Of a stretch of 64,000 nt of DNA, positions 45,601 to 56,702 are shown one piece after another. The notes below the pieces were generated by a model. It did no database searches. It saw only the letters and a program-made list of their open reading frames with translations, and had not been told where the DNA came from. The position numbers were made by a program, and so were the translations under genes. Within the stretch, counting starts at the first letter, position 1; every line of letters starts with the position of its first letter. This stretch comes from Meandrina meandrites (lineage: Eukaryota; Cnidaria; Anthozoa; Scleractinia; Meandrinidae): positions 5,422,501-5,486,500 of the forward strand of contig OY855912.1 of NCBI GenBank assembly GCA_963693305.1. The letters run 5' to 3'.

Positions 45601-48600
45601 TTAAGGATTTTTTTTGCCTCAATCTGGAGTTCATGCTAACCATTTGACCACAGCAGTTTTGAAATTAGAAAAAATTAGATATTGAACACTTTGAATTTCT
45701 GGATCTTTTTATTAATACTTCTAACACTTACATCACTCTACCTAAAACATATCCTGCTATGTTCCACAGTGGTACAAGAACTGTGGGCCTCACTCGTCTC
45801 TCAGCGATAATCTGTTCAAACTTTTGAAGATGCTCCTTTTCTTGGTCCCACATATGCTGTCACATTAGAAAAGAAAAGGTTAACAATTTCACTGAAAAAA
45901 CGTTATTACTGTGAAACTCAGAAAACCGTGAACACCTGAAATATTTCAGGAATGTTGATTGTCTAGTGCCCAATCAAAATAAAGTTCAGGACACGCAAGC
46001 AAACCTCAAAACCACAAACTAATAACCGTTGCTGTTTGCGGTTTAGTTTTCTCACGCCTGATTGGCTTTTTCCTTGCAACACAATAACATTCCATTAATA
46101 TTTCTGGTGTTCACGGTTTTCTGAGTTTCACAGTAACTAAAAAGTAATATAACCTGGTAAACTACCATGATTATTGTAGCCTGTGTAGAGCCATCCTGTC
46201 CCCTCAATAATAATAAAACCAGAAAATCATATGCCTGCCAAATGTGTGGCTTCAAGAAAATCCTACACCAGGAAGACCATTGGAAGTTCTGAGAAGGGGG
46301 AGATGGATTTCAAAAGCCAAAGTTCTGAAATGAAAGTACCGTAATGATTCGATTTAGCGCCCTCCTTCCAATAAGCGCCCCCTTCCGAATAAGCGCCCCC
46401 ATTCGAATGTGTTTTTGTAAATAAGCGCCCCTATTCCAATAAGCGCCCCCATTCTTGTAAGCGCCCCCATTCTTGTAAGCGCCCCCATTCTTGTAAGCGC
46501 CCCCATTCTTACAGTTTTTGTTATTGTTAGGTACCATAGATAAACTCATTCATGAACATTCACCTTACCAGCGTACCGTACATGTATATTCTATTTACTG
46601 TCCATGGTATATATTTACTGCTAAAATGAACAATTTGTTACTCTTACAGTTTCCGTTATTGATAGTTTTGTTGTGAACATTTGGTTGTTTCTCGAAAAAT
46701 TAAATAAGCGCCCTGTCCCAAATAAGCGTCCTGTCTCGAATAAGCGCCCTCCCTTGAGGTGTCAAAAGTAAATAAGCGCCCCGGGCGCTATATCGAATCA
46801 TTACGGTATGAGGTATACTGAAATTTTCAGAGGGGTAGGGTGGGGGTGTTCAAACTGAAAAATCTTTTTGTGCATGTGGGATGGATATATCAGTGCTTCA
46901 AGCTCAAGTTTTCCAGAAGTCGCCTTTTGGCGACTTCCTTTTGTGAAATGGTCGCCGCTAGAAAAATTTTGGTCGCCAAAAAGGAAACCGTTTTCAAAGC
47001 AGGACACCTTATGTCACTGTACATGAAGTGATACCGCTGACCATTATGAGCCGAATTAAAATTGTTCGAAGAACGTTCCGACATAGTTATTTTCGTTTGT
47101 ATTGAAGAGATTTTTTGTTGAACTGTTCCAATTATCATGCAGAAAAGTAAATAAAAGATTAAAGAAACAGGTAAGGAAGATAAACATGCAAAACAAGTTT
47201 AATTCTTGTACAGTACACTAAAACAATGGAAAGGAAATGTGGTTTGCAAACTTTGATGCGTAGCCAGGCCTTTGCATTACAGTGGTCGACAAATTGGCGA
47301 CCTGTGTGGAAAATTTAGTCGCCAAATTTTATTTCCACTCGCCATGGCGACCAAAATGGTCGCAGCTTGAAGCGCTGGTAATATATGAATATTTTCAGAC
47401 TCAGTGTTTGAACCTAGTGGCTCATAAGGGCAATAGTTTACATTGCTGCACCATGAGCCAATACATATAGGAGTACCTTTACTTCCTCCTGGATGCTAGT
47501 CCATCACAGGGTTACTCCCAGGTGTTAAATATTCACCAGTACCCACTAAAACACCTGGAGAGGCACCCTGAGGATAAAGTGCCTTGCCCAAGAATACAAC
47601 ACAATGACCCCTGACCAGGGCTTGAGCTCAGACTGCTTGATCTGCAGTCCTGAGCCTGCCAACCATTAGCCCAGTGTGCCATTCTTATTGATCCCCAGAG
47701 CTGCCTGTCCCTCTTAGCCGACAGCCTGTGCATGAGAAACAGGTTGCTCCAAGGAGACATGATTTGATTGGTGAGATTTTTAACAGAGGGAGTTTGTAAT
47801 GTACTCAGTTTAATCAACCACAGACTTTAAAATCATTTTGTTATAAGACAATTTAAAACAGTTGATTTGATTGGCTGCATTTTTAAATTTCCTCTGTTAT
47901 AATCTAGCCAATCAAATCCCACCTGTTTCTTTTGCTAAGGCCCCACTGGCTAAGAGGGACAGGTGGTTGGCCAGTGCGCCTCCCATGATGTACATATAGT
48001 ACATGTGTGGGGGGGGGGGGGGGGGGATACTTACCATTAAGCCAAAAATCAGGAAATTTCGGTTAACGTCAAAATGGAAAAGTAATTTTCAAGAAAATTT
48101 GTTTGGAAATTGTGGACTACCTCCAGAGGTACTCCGCTTTTTCTGTTCGGAACGGAACATTAGAAATTTTCTTACCATTTGCACTATTTCCCAATCCCAG
48201 TCAACGGAAAACACAATAACGGGAAACTGAATCTCAAATGGTAAGCACCATCTCATTTGGTTGGTGAGCTGATTTTGGAAAATCCCTTACATTATTCAGT
48301 GTTCATCCCAACCGGTTCCTTGTGACAAATGGTAAGCACCCATGAGTATGGAAGTTATGCAGACCTTCACATGGTTGGGAAGAAGGGACACAACAACTCT
48401 AGCCAGTCCAGACCCTTCCCACACCTTGTCCAATTTTTGCTATGCAAGACATAAGAAAAGTTCAATTCAGTTCTCAATTGAAAACTTGGAAAAATAATCA
48501 ATGTTCTAAAGTAGTGTTTTTCTGTCAAAACCGAAAATCAAGAATGGTCAAGAGTTTAAAGCATATTTTGCATGACCTGTTACATAACCTGGTAATAAGC

Positions 48601-48796
48601 TTACTTGAATAGTTGGCCCTACACTCGTTCTTCCAAGAATTGCCATTTGTCCTGCGTAAATACGATCTGCACCAAGTTCTCCTGCATGGTCGACGCGAAC
48701 TATTCTATCAATATGAGGTTTCGGTCTTGTTACGTGCGTTTTTTTGGCCTGAGAACAAATACACCTTCGACAAATTCTCGACACCGGCGCCGCCAT
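42691..48796 (-). CDS. COQ7: 5-demethoxyubiquinone hydroxylase COQ7, mitochondrial
   Basis: Six exons on the minus strand: 48796-48605, 45856-45742, 45423-45339, 44052-43992, 43876-43808 and 42768-42691, joining in phase to 199 residues (human 217). COQ7 hydroxylates demethoxyubiquinone in the penultimate step of ubiquinone synthesis, on the matrix side of the inner mitochondrial membrane. All six di-iron ligands are in place: E40 ([12 protein letters not shown]), E70 and H73 (DQEKEH), E122 ([11 protein letters not shown]), E160 and H163 ([10 protein letters not shown]). The last exon ends AIWLSERI, the conserved C-terminus. The N-terminus [16 protein letters not shown] is Arg/Cys-rich and suits a mitochondrial presequence. 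I chose this start for its AAAAATGGC context; an in-frame ATG lies upstream at 48871. Introns are loaded with MITEs. The gene lies head to head with GGH. Confidence 0.95.
44288..44318. mobile_element. 31-bp minimal MITE with near-9-bp target duplication
   Basis: TAGCCTGTG and CACAGGCTA ends enclose only 13 bp. GACATCCGT (44279-44287) and GACATCCAT (44319-44327) flank it, an 8/9 match. It looks like an internally deleted TAGCC-type MITE. Confidence 0.6.
44393..44849. mobile_element. CAGGG-ended element with TCAAGGACTT repeats
   Basis: Ends CAGGGTTCATA and inverted CAGGGTTCGCA, hAT-style. Both sides of the interior carry AAGGACTTTTCAAGGAC blocks. A 54-bp direct tandem duplication (44489-44542, 44543-44596) lies inside. 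No exact target duplication seen. Confidence 0.55.
45100..45300. mobile_element. TA-flanked MITE in COQ7 intron 3 (mariner-type)
   Basis: CAGTGAAATTAATTCA at the left, with GGGGCCACCCAACA further in, and the mirror at the right. TA lies immediately outside both ends (45098-45099, 45301-45302), as expected for Tc1/mariner/pogo insertion. It abuts the donor side of COQ7 exon 3. Confidence 0.7.
45909..46133. mobile_element. TA-flanked MITE in COQ7 intron 1 (mariner-type)
   Basis: CTGTGAAACTCAGAAAACCG plus TGAACACC is matched perfectly by its inverse at the right end. TA flanks both sides (45907-45908, 46134-46135). 225 bp, no coding content. Confidence 0.8.
46339..46806. mobile_element. TA-flanked MITE with AATAAGCGCCCC tandem repeats
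   Basis: Ends CCGTAATGATTCGATTTAGC and inverted CCGTAATGATTCGATATAGC, each next to TA. Inside, AAGCGCCCCCATTC-type units recur about a dozen times. Related GCGCCC-rich repeats are familiar in coral assemblies (from memory). 468 bp. Confidence 0.8.
46891..47377. mobile_element. CAGYGCTTCAAGCT-ended element with TCGCCA repeats
   Basis: CAGTGCTTCAAGCT at the left and its inverse (AGCTTGAAGCGCTG) at the right resemble hAT ends. TCGCC/GGCGA motifs recur near both ends (46918-46980, 47296-47356). No matching 8-bp flanks. Confidence 0.5.
47470..47690 (-). mobile_element. tRNA-derived SINE-like element in COQ7 intron 1
   Basis: On the minus strand it reads CTGAGCTCAAGCCCTGGTCA, then CTTGGGCAAGGCACTTTATC, then CACCTGGGAGTAACCCTGTG and ATGGACTAGCATCCAGGAGG. 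It is the same family as the copies at 38390 and 55490. Confidence 0.6.
47699..47965. mobile_element. Inverted-repeat MITE in COQ7 intron 1
   Basis: CCTGTCCCTCTTAGCC at the left is mirrored by GGCTAAGAGGGACAGG at the right. Inner AACAGGT and TTGATTGG blocks are mirrored too. No coding content. Confidence 0.65.
48009..48026 (+). repeat. Poly-G tract (18 G)
   Basis: Pure G run in COQ7 intron 1, after the inverted-repeat MITE. Confidence 0.9.
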
Positions 48797-49013
48797 TTTT
48801 GAATCTCGCTTGAGGGATGGCGGGGATTGGGATTGGTTACTAGCGGTGTGAGAACGCATAATCTGTTCCACAACGACCAGTCACGAAGGAAGCATGTGAT
48901 GTTTTGGCAGGAAATCGAGCTTGGACAGCTTGCACGAAAGGATTACTGGCACAATTTTACAGTCATTTTAGCACGGTGACAGCCGCGGCCTTGGGAAAAT
49001 AGCATATTCAAAA
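48797..49013. promoter_or_regulatory. Divergent promoter shared by COQ7 and GGH
   Basis: 217 bp between the two start codons, which point away from each other. No TATA box stands out. It includes ACAGCCGCGGCC near 48980, a small CG-rich core. Confidence 0.5.
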
Positions 49014-52000
49014 ATGCATTCAACTGGAAGCATTATGTTTGCTTTGTGTTCGCTGTTCCTTTTGCAGACTCGTATGGAATCTCGACCTCAGTTCCAAGAC
49101 GCACTTTCGGCTGTGAAAACAGATCGACCCATCATAGGTACGTCAAGATTTAAAAATCGTAGAATGATTTTGCTTTTCGAGGAAACCTGCGTATACTGAG
49201 AGCCTCTATGCGTATACTAGAGCCTCTAGATCTGTTTATGTATGTTTTGATAATTCCCAATAGTATTACTTTTTTCAGAAAATTAAGCTTAATTCAATAA
49301 CCTTGACTTATCATTGACAACAATTATATTCCAGCGGGAGCAACATTTGGATCTCCTTTGGCAAGATTTCCGCACAGCCCCATACATAATTATGCATACA
49401 ATTTTCTGACTGACTCGTTCTTTTAATGATTCAGCTGTTTGTGTATAGTGATAGTATGAAATAGCGGCATACATAATTAATGTATGGGGTTGTGCGGAAA
49501 TCTTACCCTCCTTTTTACAAGTTGCGTGGTGTATTCTATTTTTTTCACCGACTTGTTGTATTATAGGAATTCTGGCCCAAAAGACAGATACTTACATGAA
49601 CAAGACATTTGGGCCGACATACATTGTTGCTTCTTACATCAAGTACATAGAGTCTGCAGGAGGAAGAGTGGTACCGATTAGGTATCCTTTGAAACAAAAT
49701 AAAGTAGTACTAGTAGTAATCAGAGATTAGGGGAGTGCGTTCGATCTAAGATGGATAGTCAGATCAGTGGCAAAAGAGCACGATCGTCGGCATACTATAA
49801 TGCTTTTCAATATGCCTCAAATGGAGTAAAGAGAGGAATCTCATCACGCAACGTTTTGGAGGATAGATTGCATGACGAGCCAAAAGAACATCTGTGTGCA
49901 AAATAAATTGGAATTTGTTCATAATTTTCGAGGGGGGTTACCTGCGAAAGAAATTGTGACACTGCAGGAGTTCTTGGTATGCTAAAGCAGAATTTTTCTT
50001 TTCGTGCAAGCTATGTTATCGTAATTTGGATGTTACAGAAAAAGCCATTCAAATGATGTATCGGTAAATGATTAATGACCGGTCGGAAACATGATCCATC
50101 ATCGCACAAGTCGTGGCAGTGATTTTTTGCCAAAGGTCAAAAAGAACCTCAAATAATGAACGGAAGGGCAAATTCTCATTGATATCAGAATATATGTAAA
50201 ACAAAGTGAAGTCACTCCTGACACTTCATGGGACATTCACAAAGCAGAAACGTACAAAGTCATAAATGCATGGGCGATTAGCGTTCATTTCTCTTAATAC
50301 TCTGTAATTCGTATAGAAGTAGAATTATCATGTACACGACAAATAATTATTTATTTCACTTGAATTGTTATCTTTTGACACTAAACAACTTCTAAAACTC
50401 TACGGACTTCTACAAATACTTTCACTTGAAAATACAGGCATATAACACGTGAACTTTTCGTTCATAGTCGATACATTCACGATATTCAATATAATGATTT
50501 CCTTGTCAAAATGCCTAAAATTTCTGCGCATAAGAATATATCCGCACAAATAAAACAATTTTGATCCTTATTTGACCCACTCTCTTCACGTGAAATGCTA
50601 TAAACCATTTGTAATTGTAGCTTGTTATAACACGTATTGCATGTAAACACGCTGGTTTACCTTGCCTATAAAACTACGAATCGACTTACTCGATTTGCAC
50701 ACGTTTTACGATCTTCGATGGCTGACTAAAACTCTTTGCACTCCTTTTACGATGTTCAGTGGCTGACTAAAACTCTTCTTCCCTGGATGATAACCCTGTA
50801 ATGTATTCAAGCCAAAAAAGGTTCTCTGCATACGCACGATGCCCTGCGTTGAAGATGACGTACCCATCTCCGTATCCATGGAAACGAACAGTGACGTAAA
50901 TCAAGAACGGACAACGACAAACGAAAGGAATGCAGACGAACGAAAGGAATGCAGAAGGCTTTTGGCTAGCATTCACAGGACACCAGCAGACCATGCGAGA
51001 TTAGTAAGCGTTCTCCTTTGTCGAACGCAATTAAATGAGTATTTTTATACACATGATTTGAGTACCTGGTGGACCTGAATGGCTCAAGATATATAAAAGA
51101 TATCCCTGGGAGCTAGTCTCGAAGGGGGGGCAGGGTACTCCCATATATGGGCTATACGGGTATGTGCTGCTCAACAGGGTATGCTTTTTGCCTCTCTGAC
51201 TCTCTGCAAGTAGTACCCCCACTGGGGGGGGAGGACTAATCAACAGAGTGTAGCATAATCACAATTTGGAAACCACCAGATATGTGCATGTTTTCAATTG
51301 CCTGTATTGTTTACCCTCAGATGCTTTTTTAAACGTATTTACAGACAGAAGAAAAACTCTTGATCACATGTAGACAGGAAATAATATTTTAGAGAGTCAA
51401 ATTTGAAAATGTTCCAGGATAGCATGGCATATCCCCTTGCATCAAAGCCTTGCAACACATCATGCACAGAGCTTGATTATTATCTAGCATCAGGCTTGCA
51501 GTGCATGCAGAGAGCTTGATGTAAGGGTTGGGGGCGTAAACCTTGACTCAGTTTATATACCTTTAATATTATAGAAAATTAAAGCTTCATGAAATTAACG
51601 CGAATTTGGAAAATTCGTGTTAATTTAAGTCACGTTAATAATTAATTTAATTAAGTCGCATTACCTTAATTAACATGAGCTTTGATTTCCTATAATAAGG
51701 TAGTAATTTTAAGGTAACTTCCTTTTTTTCCAAAATAAAGCCCCCTCCACCCCCACCCCCCCCAAAAAAAAAGAAAAAAAAAAGGAAGTATATATTACAT
51801 TTATGGAAATTGTTTCCTTACAATCCAAGTTGTTAGCATAGTCAGATAACTAGTATATGAAAAAGAAATGGTTTCCTTAATTAACGGCAGAAATGACCTG
51901 AGTGAGGAACAGTTGGAAAAGCTCTTTAAATCTATTAATGGGTAAGATTTGTTTTTACAAAAAGTGACAAAAAAAATCATAGATCTGTAAATGTATTACT

Positions 52001-55000
52001 CAGAGCCCCTACAGTACATGTCGACCTCCCTAATGTGTGTACCACCTCAGTTCTGTCAAATAACTAGGGTAAGGTCTCACTAGGGGACCCATGGTTTTGA
52101 TAACATTTTTTTATACTGTAAGTTGTGTAAATTAATTTCAGCTCATATTGTCAGCTGATTTCTTTTTTTTATTTTAATGTGCCATAAAAGATCTCACTAT
52201 TTGGTCCCTGGGGGTGGGGGGGGGGGGCTTATTTCAGTCAGTTAGGGTTCATTTACATTAAAAGAAAAATTTTTGTGGAATGGATTGGACTTATACAACC
52301 TCGTTCCCATAGTGCTATCTAGTAACATGTTTTCTCAAAAAAGTACTTAACCATGCATAAAAAATAAATATGGTGGATAAATCACTTAAAAAGTGTAAAT
52401 TAAAGTTTCCTTGTTTTATTATTTAAAACTTGTCATATCGTAGCATCTTGTCAAGGAGGATGCTTATTAAAGGGAGGGAGGGAGGGTGAGGGGTCATATC
52501 TAAAACATTGAGTGTGTAGAGGGGGAGGGGACTTAAAAGAGGGGGTTTAGCCCTTTAGTTCTATTATTACATCATTTTAATCAATGCAGTCTATATTTGT
52601 CACAAAACATGCAATTTTTGTTTTGTGTTATTCAGTGTCTTATTTCCTGGTGGTGGAGCAGATATCTATAATTCCCCATATGAAAGAACAGGCAAAATAC
52701 TCTTCAACCTAGCAGTTAAGGCAAACGATGCTGGAGATGTGTTTCCACTTTGGGGAACTTGCCTTGGCTTCCAGTTTCTCAGTAGTCTTGGTGCTGGTGG
52801 CGAAACAGTAACGTCATCTGTGGATGGTGAAAACTACAGTGTTCCTTTAAACCTCAGTATAGGTTAGTAAATTATTAGTGTTTGTCACGACGATTTTCTT
52901 AACAGTTTTTTCAACAACTTTATTCTTGCTTTGTTCTTACTAGGTTTTTTATCCATCACTCACTTGCCCTTTTTCTGCTCACCCTTGTGCTCATAGAACC
53001 GGCCTAAACCAGTTATACTGACGTCACTCACGCGTCATGCACATCCACATCAGCCCTTTGGCTGCCTTTTACTCAACCTACTCATCATGCAAATGTCACA
53101 TCGCTCTCGTCCGACCCGACATGTTACAATCCAAGCTGAATTGGTCTATTACTTCTTACATCAAGTTACTCATCAAGAGCAATAAAACCAGAACCAGAAA
53201 TTCCTGGTTCCGGTTTTGAATTGTCCAGAGTCGTTGCATTTCCCAACTGCTGGTCAAGGGGGATGCAGGCTCTGGGAAAAAGATTATGTTTATCGTTGAG
53301 AAGATTGCATGTTTATTGATCAGTGAGCCATTTCAAACAGACAACACAACCTGACTCTTAATTTAAAAGTTAAAGATTTAACTATGCAGAAACTACAGCT
53401 GGTCTCATAAACATATAAACTGAAAGATGATGTTTTTTTCAGTCAGTAGTACAGACATACTCGGAAAAAGGAAATCCAAGTGCTCCCAACAGGAGTTGAA
53501 CCTATGACCTTCCGATTAGTAGTTCAGATGCTCTACCACTGTCATATAAACTGTCAATCGTTTTAAATTGATTTTCTTTAAGGTTACAAGTCTAGCAGAC
53601 TCCTAAGATCTGCACCTGAACAGATAATAACTTACCTGAAAACTCTAAACGTTACTTTCAACCATCACAGACTAGGCGTGTCCACTGATGTAAGTAGATT
53701 GTTTAAAGTGTTCATCTTCACTGTATATTTGCTGTCAGTGGAATGTTGAGCTTGGGTCAGAATGGTTTAACCTCAGAATATTAGAGGGCTTAATAAAATG
53801 TTATGTACTGTGGTGCATATTCCTTAGCTATCCCCAGGACTGTAGGCAGGATTTTGCTTGGGTGGGTGCGAGCACAGAAAGCAAGAGCATCTAGGAGGGA
53901 TCCGGGATATATTTACCCAGGAAATTTGGAAAAATCAAGTTGTTGAAGTCCACTTTTCCTGCATTCTGAGGGTAATTTTAACCCTCCCTCTCAGATTAAG
54001 CAGACCTTTGCAGCACATGAGGGGGTGTGGACACACCCATCACACCCCCCTGCCTATGACCCTGATCCTGCTGTACAAAACAATGATATGAAGTGACCAA
54101 ATTCTGCATCTTTTAGAGAACCTGAACTACAATGGCTAATTTTTCGCTCTCTGTTATTTTTATTTAGACTGAGCTTATTCTTAAACTGATAGACTAAAAT
54201 CAATCCAGATTAAGCTTATAACTGATTTACAAAATTATAAAATCAATTCATTTTTGCTAGGATGTTCATGTTCTGCAAAGTAGTTGTATGTTAATTACTT
54301 TCTAAGCAATTTAACTTTTTTGAACTCCTGACCAGTAATTAATTGCAAAAATGTTGAAAAAGCCATATTCGTCTTTTAGACTTATGACAGTAATGAGAAG
54401 CTTCACAAGTTCTACAGACTTTTGTCAACCAACAGAGACAAAGAAGGGAAGAAGGAATTTGTCTCGACAATTGAAGGTGATATATAAATGAACAGTTAGA
54501 ATCCTGGGGACTGGGGTTACATAGTACACCCTCTTTCTTGTTTTCTTTCCCGGGGGGGGGGGGGGGGGGGGAGGGGGGTACTCCTCGGAATTTTTGGTGG
54601 GGGTGTGCCGCCTGCATCTCCAAATTCAGACCCAATTTCAGACTAAAAAATACCATTTTCCACACCTGTTTTCAGACCTGGCCTCAAAAATCCATACCCG
54701 TTTTCAGACCTGACCTTGCATAGCATATGCATCAGTGCTGAACGGAAGTCAATGTAACAAAGATGAATAGGTAAAATTTAGCTGGAATGATATATTTTAT
54801 CTATTTCTCTTTCTCTCTCACCAGTTACTCGCCCCGGTTGCTGGGAAGAAAAATAAGTTTATAAGCTTTCGTGAACGTTCCCCTGATAACCATACCCAAT
54901 TTCAGACCAAAATGTTCAAAATCTATACCCTTTTTCAGACCAAAACGGCTCAAAAACCATACCCTTTGGGGCGGCACATACCTATATACCTGATATAGGG

Positions 55001-56671
55001 AGTACCCCTCCCCCCGGGTTTTCTTTCTCTGTCTTGTTCTTCTACTGCATGGCTGGATATTTGGTTGGTTTGAACGTTGGACTTCAGATTGAAGAAACTT
55101 CACATATGAATCTATAATAAATGGCCTAGCTATAGCTTCCCACAAGTCTCACTGTAACTCAGTTGTTAGAACCACAGGGAACCTGCACAAATGGAGCGAC
55201 TGTTGATGTTTCAAACTTATAAAGGAATGTATGGGAAAACCGAAACGTTCCTATTAGCAGGAACTGTAGCGATCAATTACTATTCACATTTATGTTCAAA
55301 ATGAAGTTAAAGTTACCTCAATCGTTGTGCTTTGTCATCCTTGTAGCTCAAAACGGCGCATTTACTGGGTATTTGTTACTCACTTTAGTTCATGCTAATA
55401 GGTTTTCTCATACCTCATTTTGTTACTTTGAAAGATCAACAGTCGCTACGTTTGTGTGGGTGCCCTGTGTTAGAACGTCTGAGCGGGTGAGCGGAATGAG
55501 CTAAAAGGTCATGGGCTCGATAATCCACTTGAGGACTCAGATTTTTTCTTTGTTTCACATTCATTATTCTTGGGCGTTCTTGGGCAAGACACCCATACTC
55601 TCAGTGCTTCTCTCTACCCAGGGGCAAGATTTAAAAAAGTCCCGGCCAGTCGTCCGTAGCAAGTAGATTTAAGCAAGAAACTTTTCGTGCTTTCTTTTAT
55701 GGGCATTAGGACCCAAGCAAGTTGTTTCTGATTAAAAAATGAACAAAATAAGCTGAAATTCAGATATTTAAGGTTACCGTATACCTTTTGCGGTGTCTCA
55801 TCACGTGCAAGCGATATAGCGCGCCCGGATTAAACTGTAGATAGCTAAACCCCTATATCAAATTAAAGCTTATAGAGGTAGCTAACAAACTATAATAAAC
55901 TCTCGAACTGTCGAATTTTTCATGACCTTTAAATGCGAGCGTCTGAGTCACCTTTTCACGTAAAAGCCAATTGTTGTGAAAAGTGCCAAGAATGCTTTAA
56001 GTCTCCCCGCCTTGCACGTTGGAAAAATGACCTCACACTTCCCCAGTTTCGGCCGGGAATTTTTTCCACTCACTTTTTCTCGCCATGCTTATAGTCCAGA
56101 TAGTCTAAGACGTTCTGTAAATCCATTCTTGTTCCAGGATATGATTACCCGTTCTATGGCGTTCAGTGGCATCCCGAAAAGAACTCTTTTGAATGGACAT
56201 CTGCAGAAGCTATAAACCATTCCAAGGAAGCAGTGTTGGTTACTCAGTACGTAGCGGATTTCTTCGTCGATCAAGGTAAGATCTTCTAAAGGTTTGACTT
56301 GATATGACCCTAATGGCAAATACTGTAAAAAAGCTCCCTTTCGTGTGAGTAGGCTCGCGAGGCAGGTTAGGCTGCGAACGCAGACGTATTTCCGGTTGTC
56401 CTTTGTCTTCGGGGTAGACAAGCGAAAGCTTGAAATACGTCTGCGTTCGCAGGCTAGAGGCAGGTGAGCTCTACGTTAGATTTTTGGCGGACCTGTTTGC
56501 TTGATGGTACTTTTTACCTTCAAAATGAACTGAAGGTGAAAAAATTGAAGAAGATTAGGACGGATTGCGATATGGGTTTTTTAAAAAACTTGTAGGCTGA
56601 ACAGTTTTTGAACCTCGCTCCCAATGTGTGGCTTCATAGCTCAGTTGGTAGAGCATCGCACCGGTATCGCA

Positions 56672-56702
<31 letters not shown>

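Noticed and set aside
48797..48871. Upstream ATG of COQ7 at 48871 as the true start
   Set aside because: The added 25 residues do not look like a presequence and would leave a shorter divergent promoter. Cannot be excluded without transcript data.
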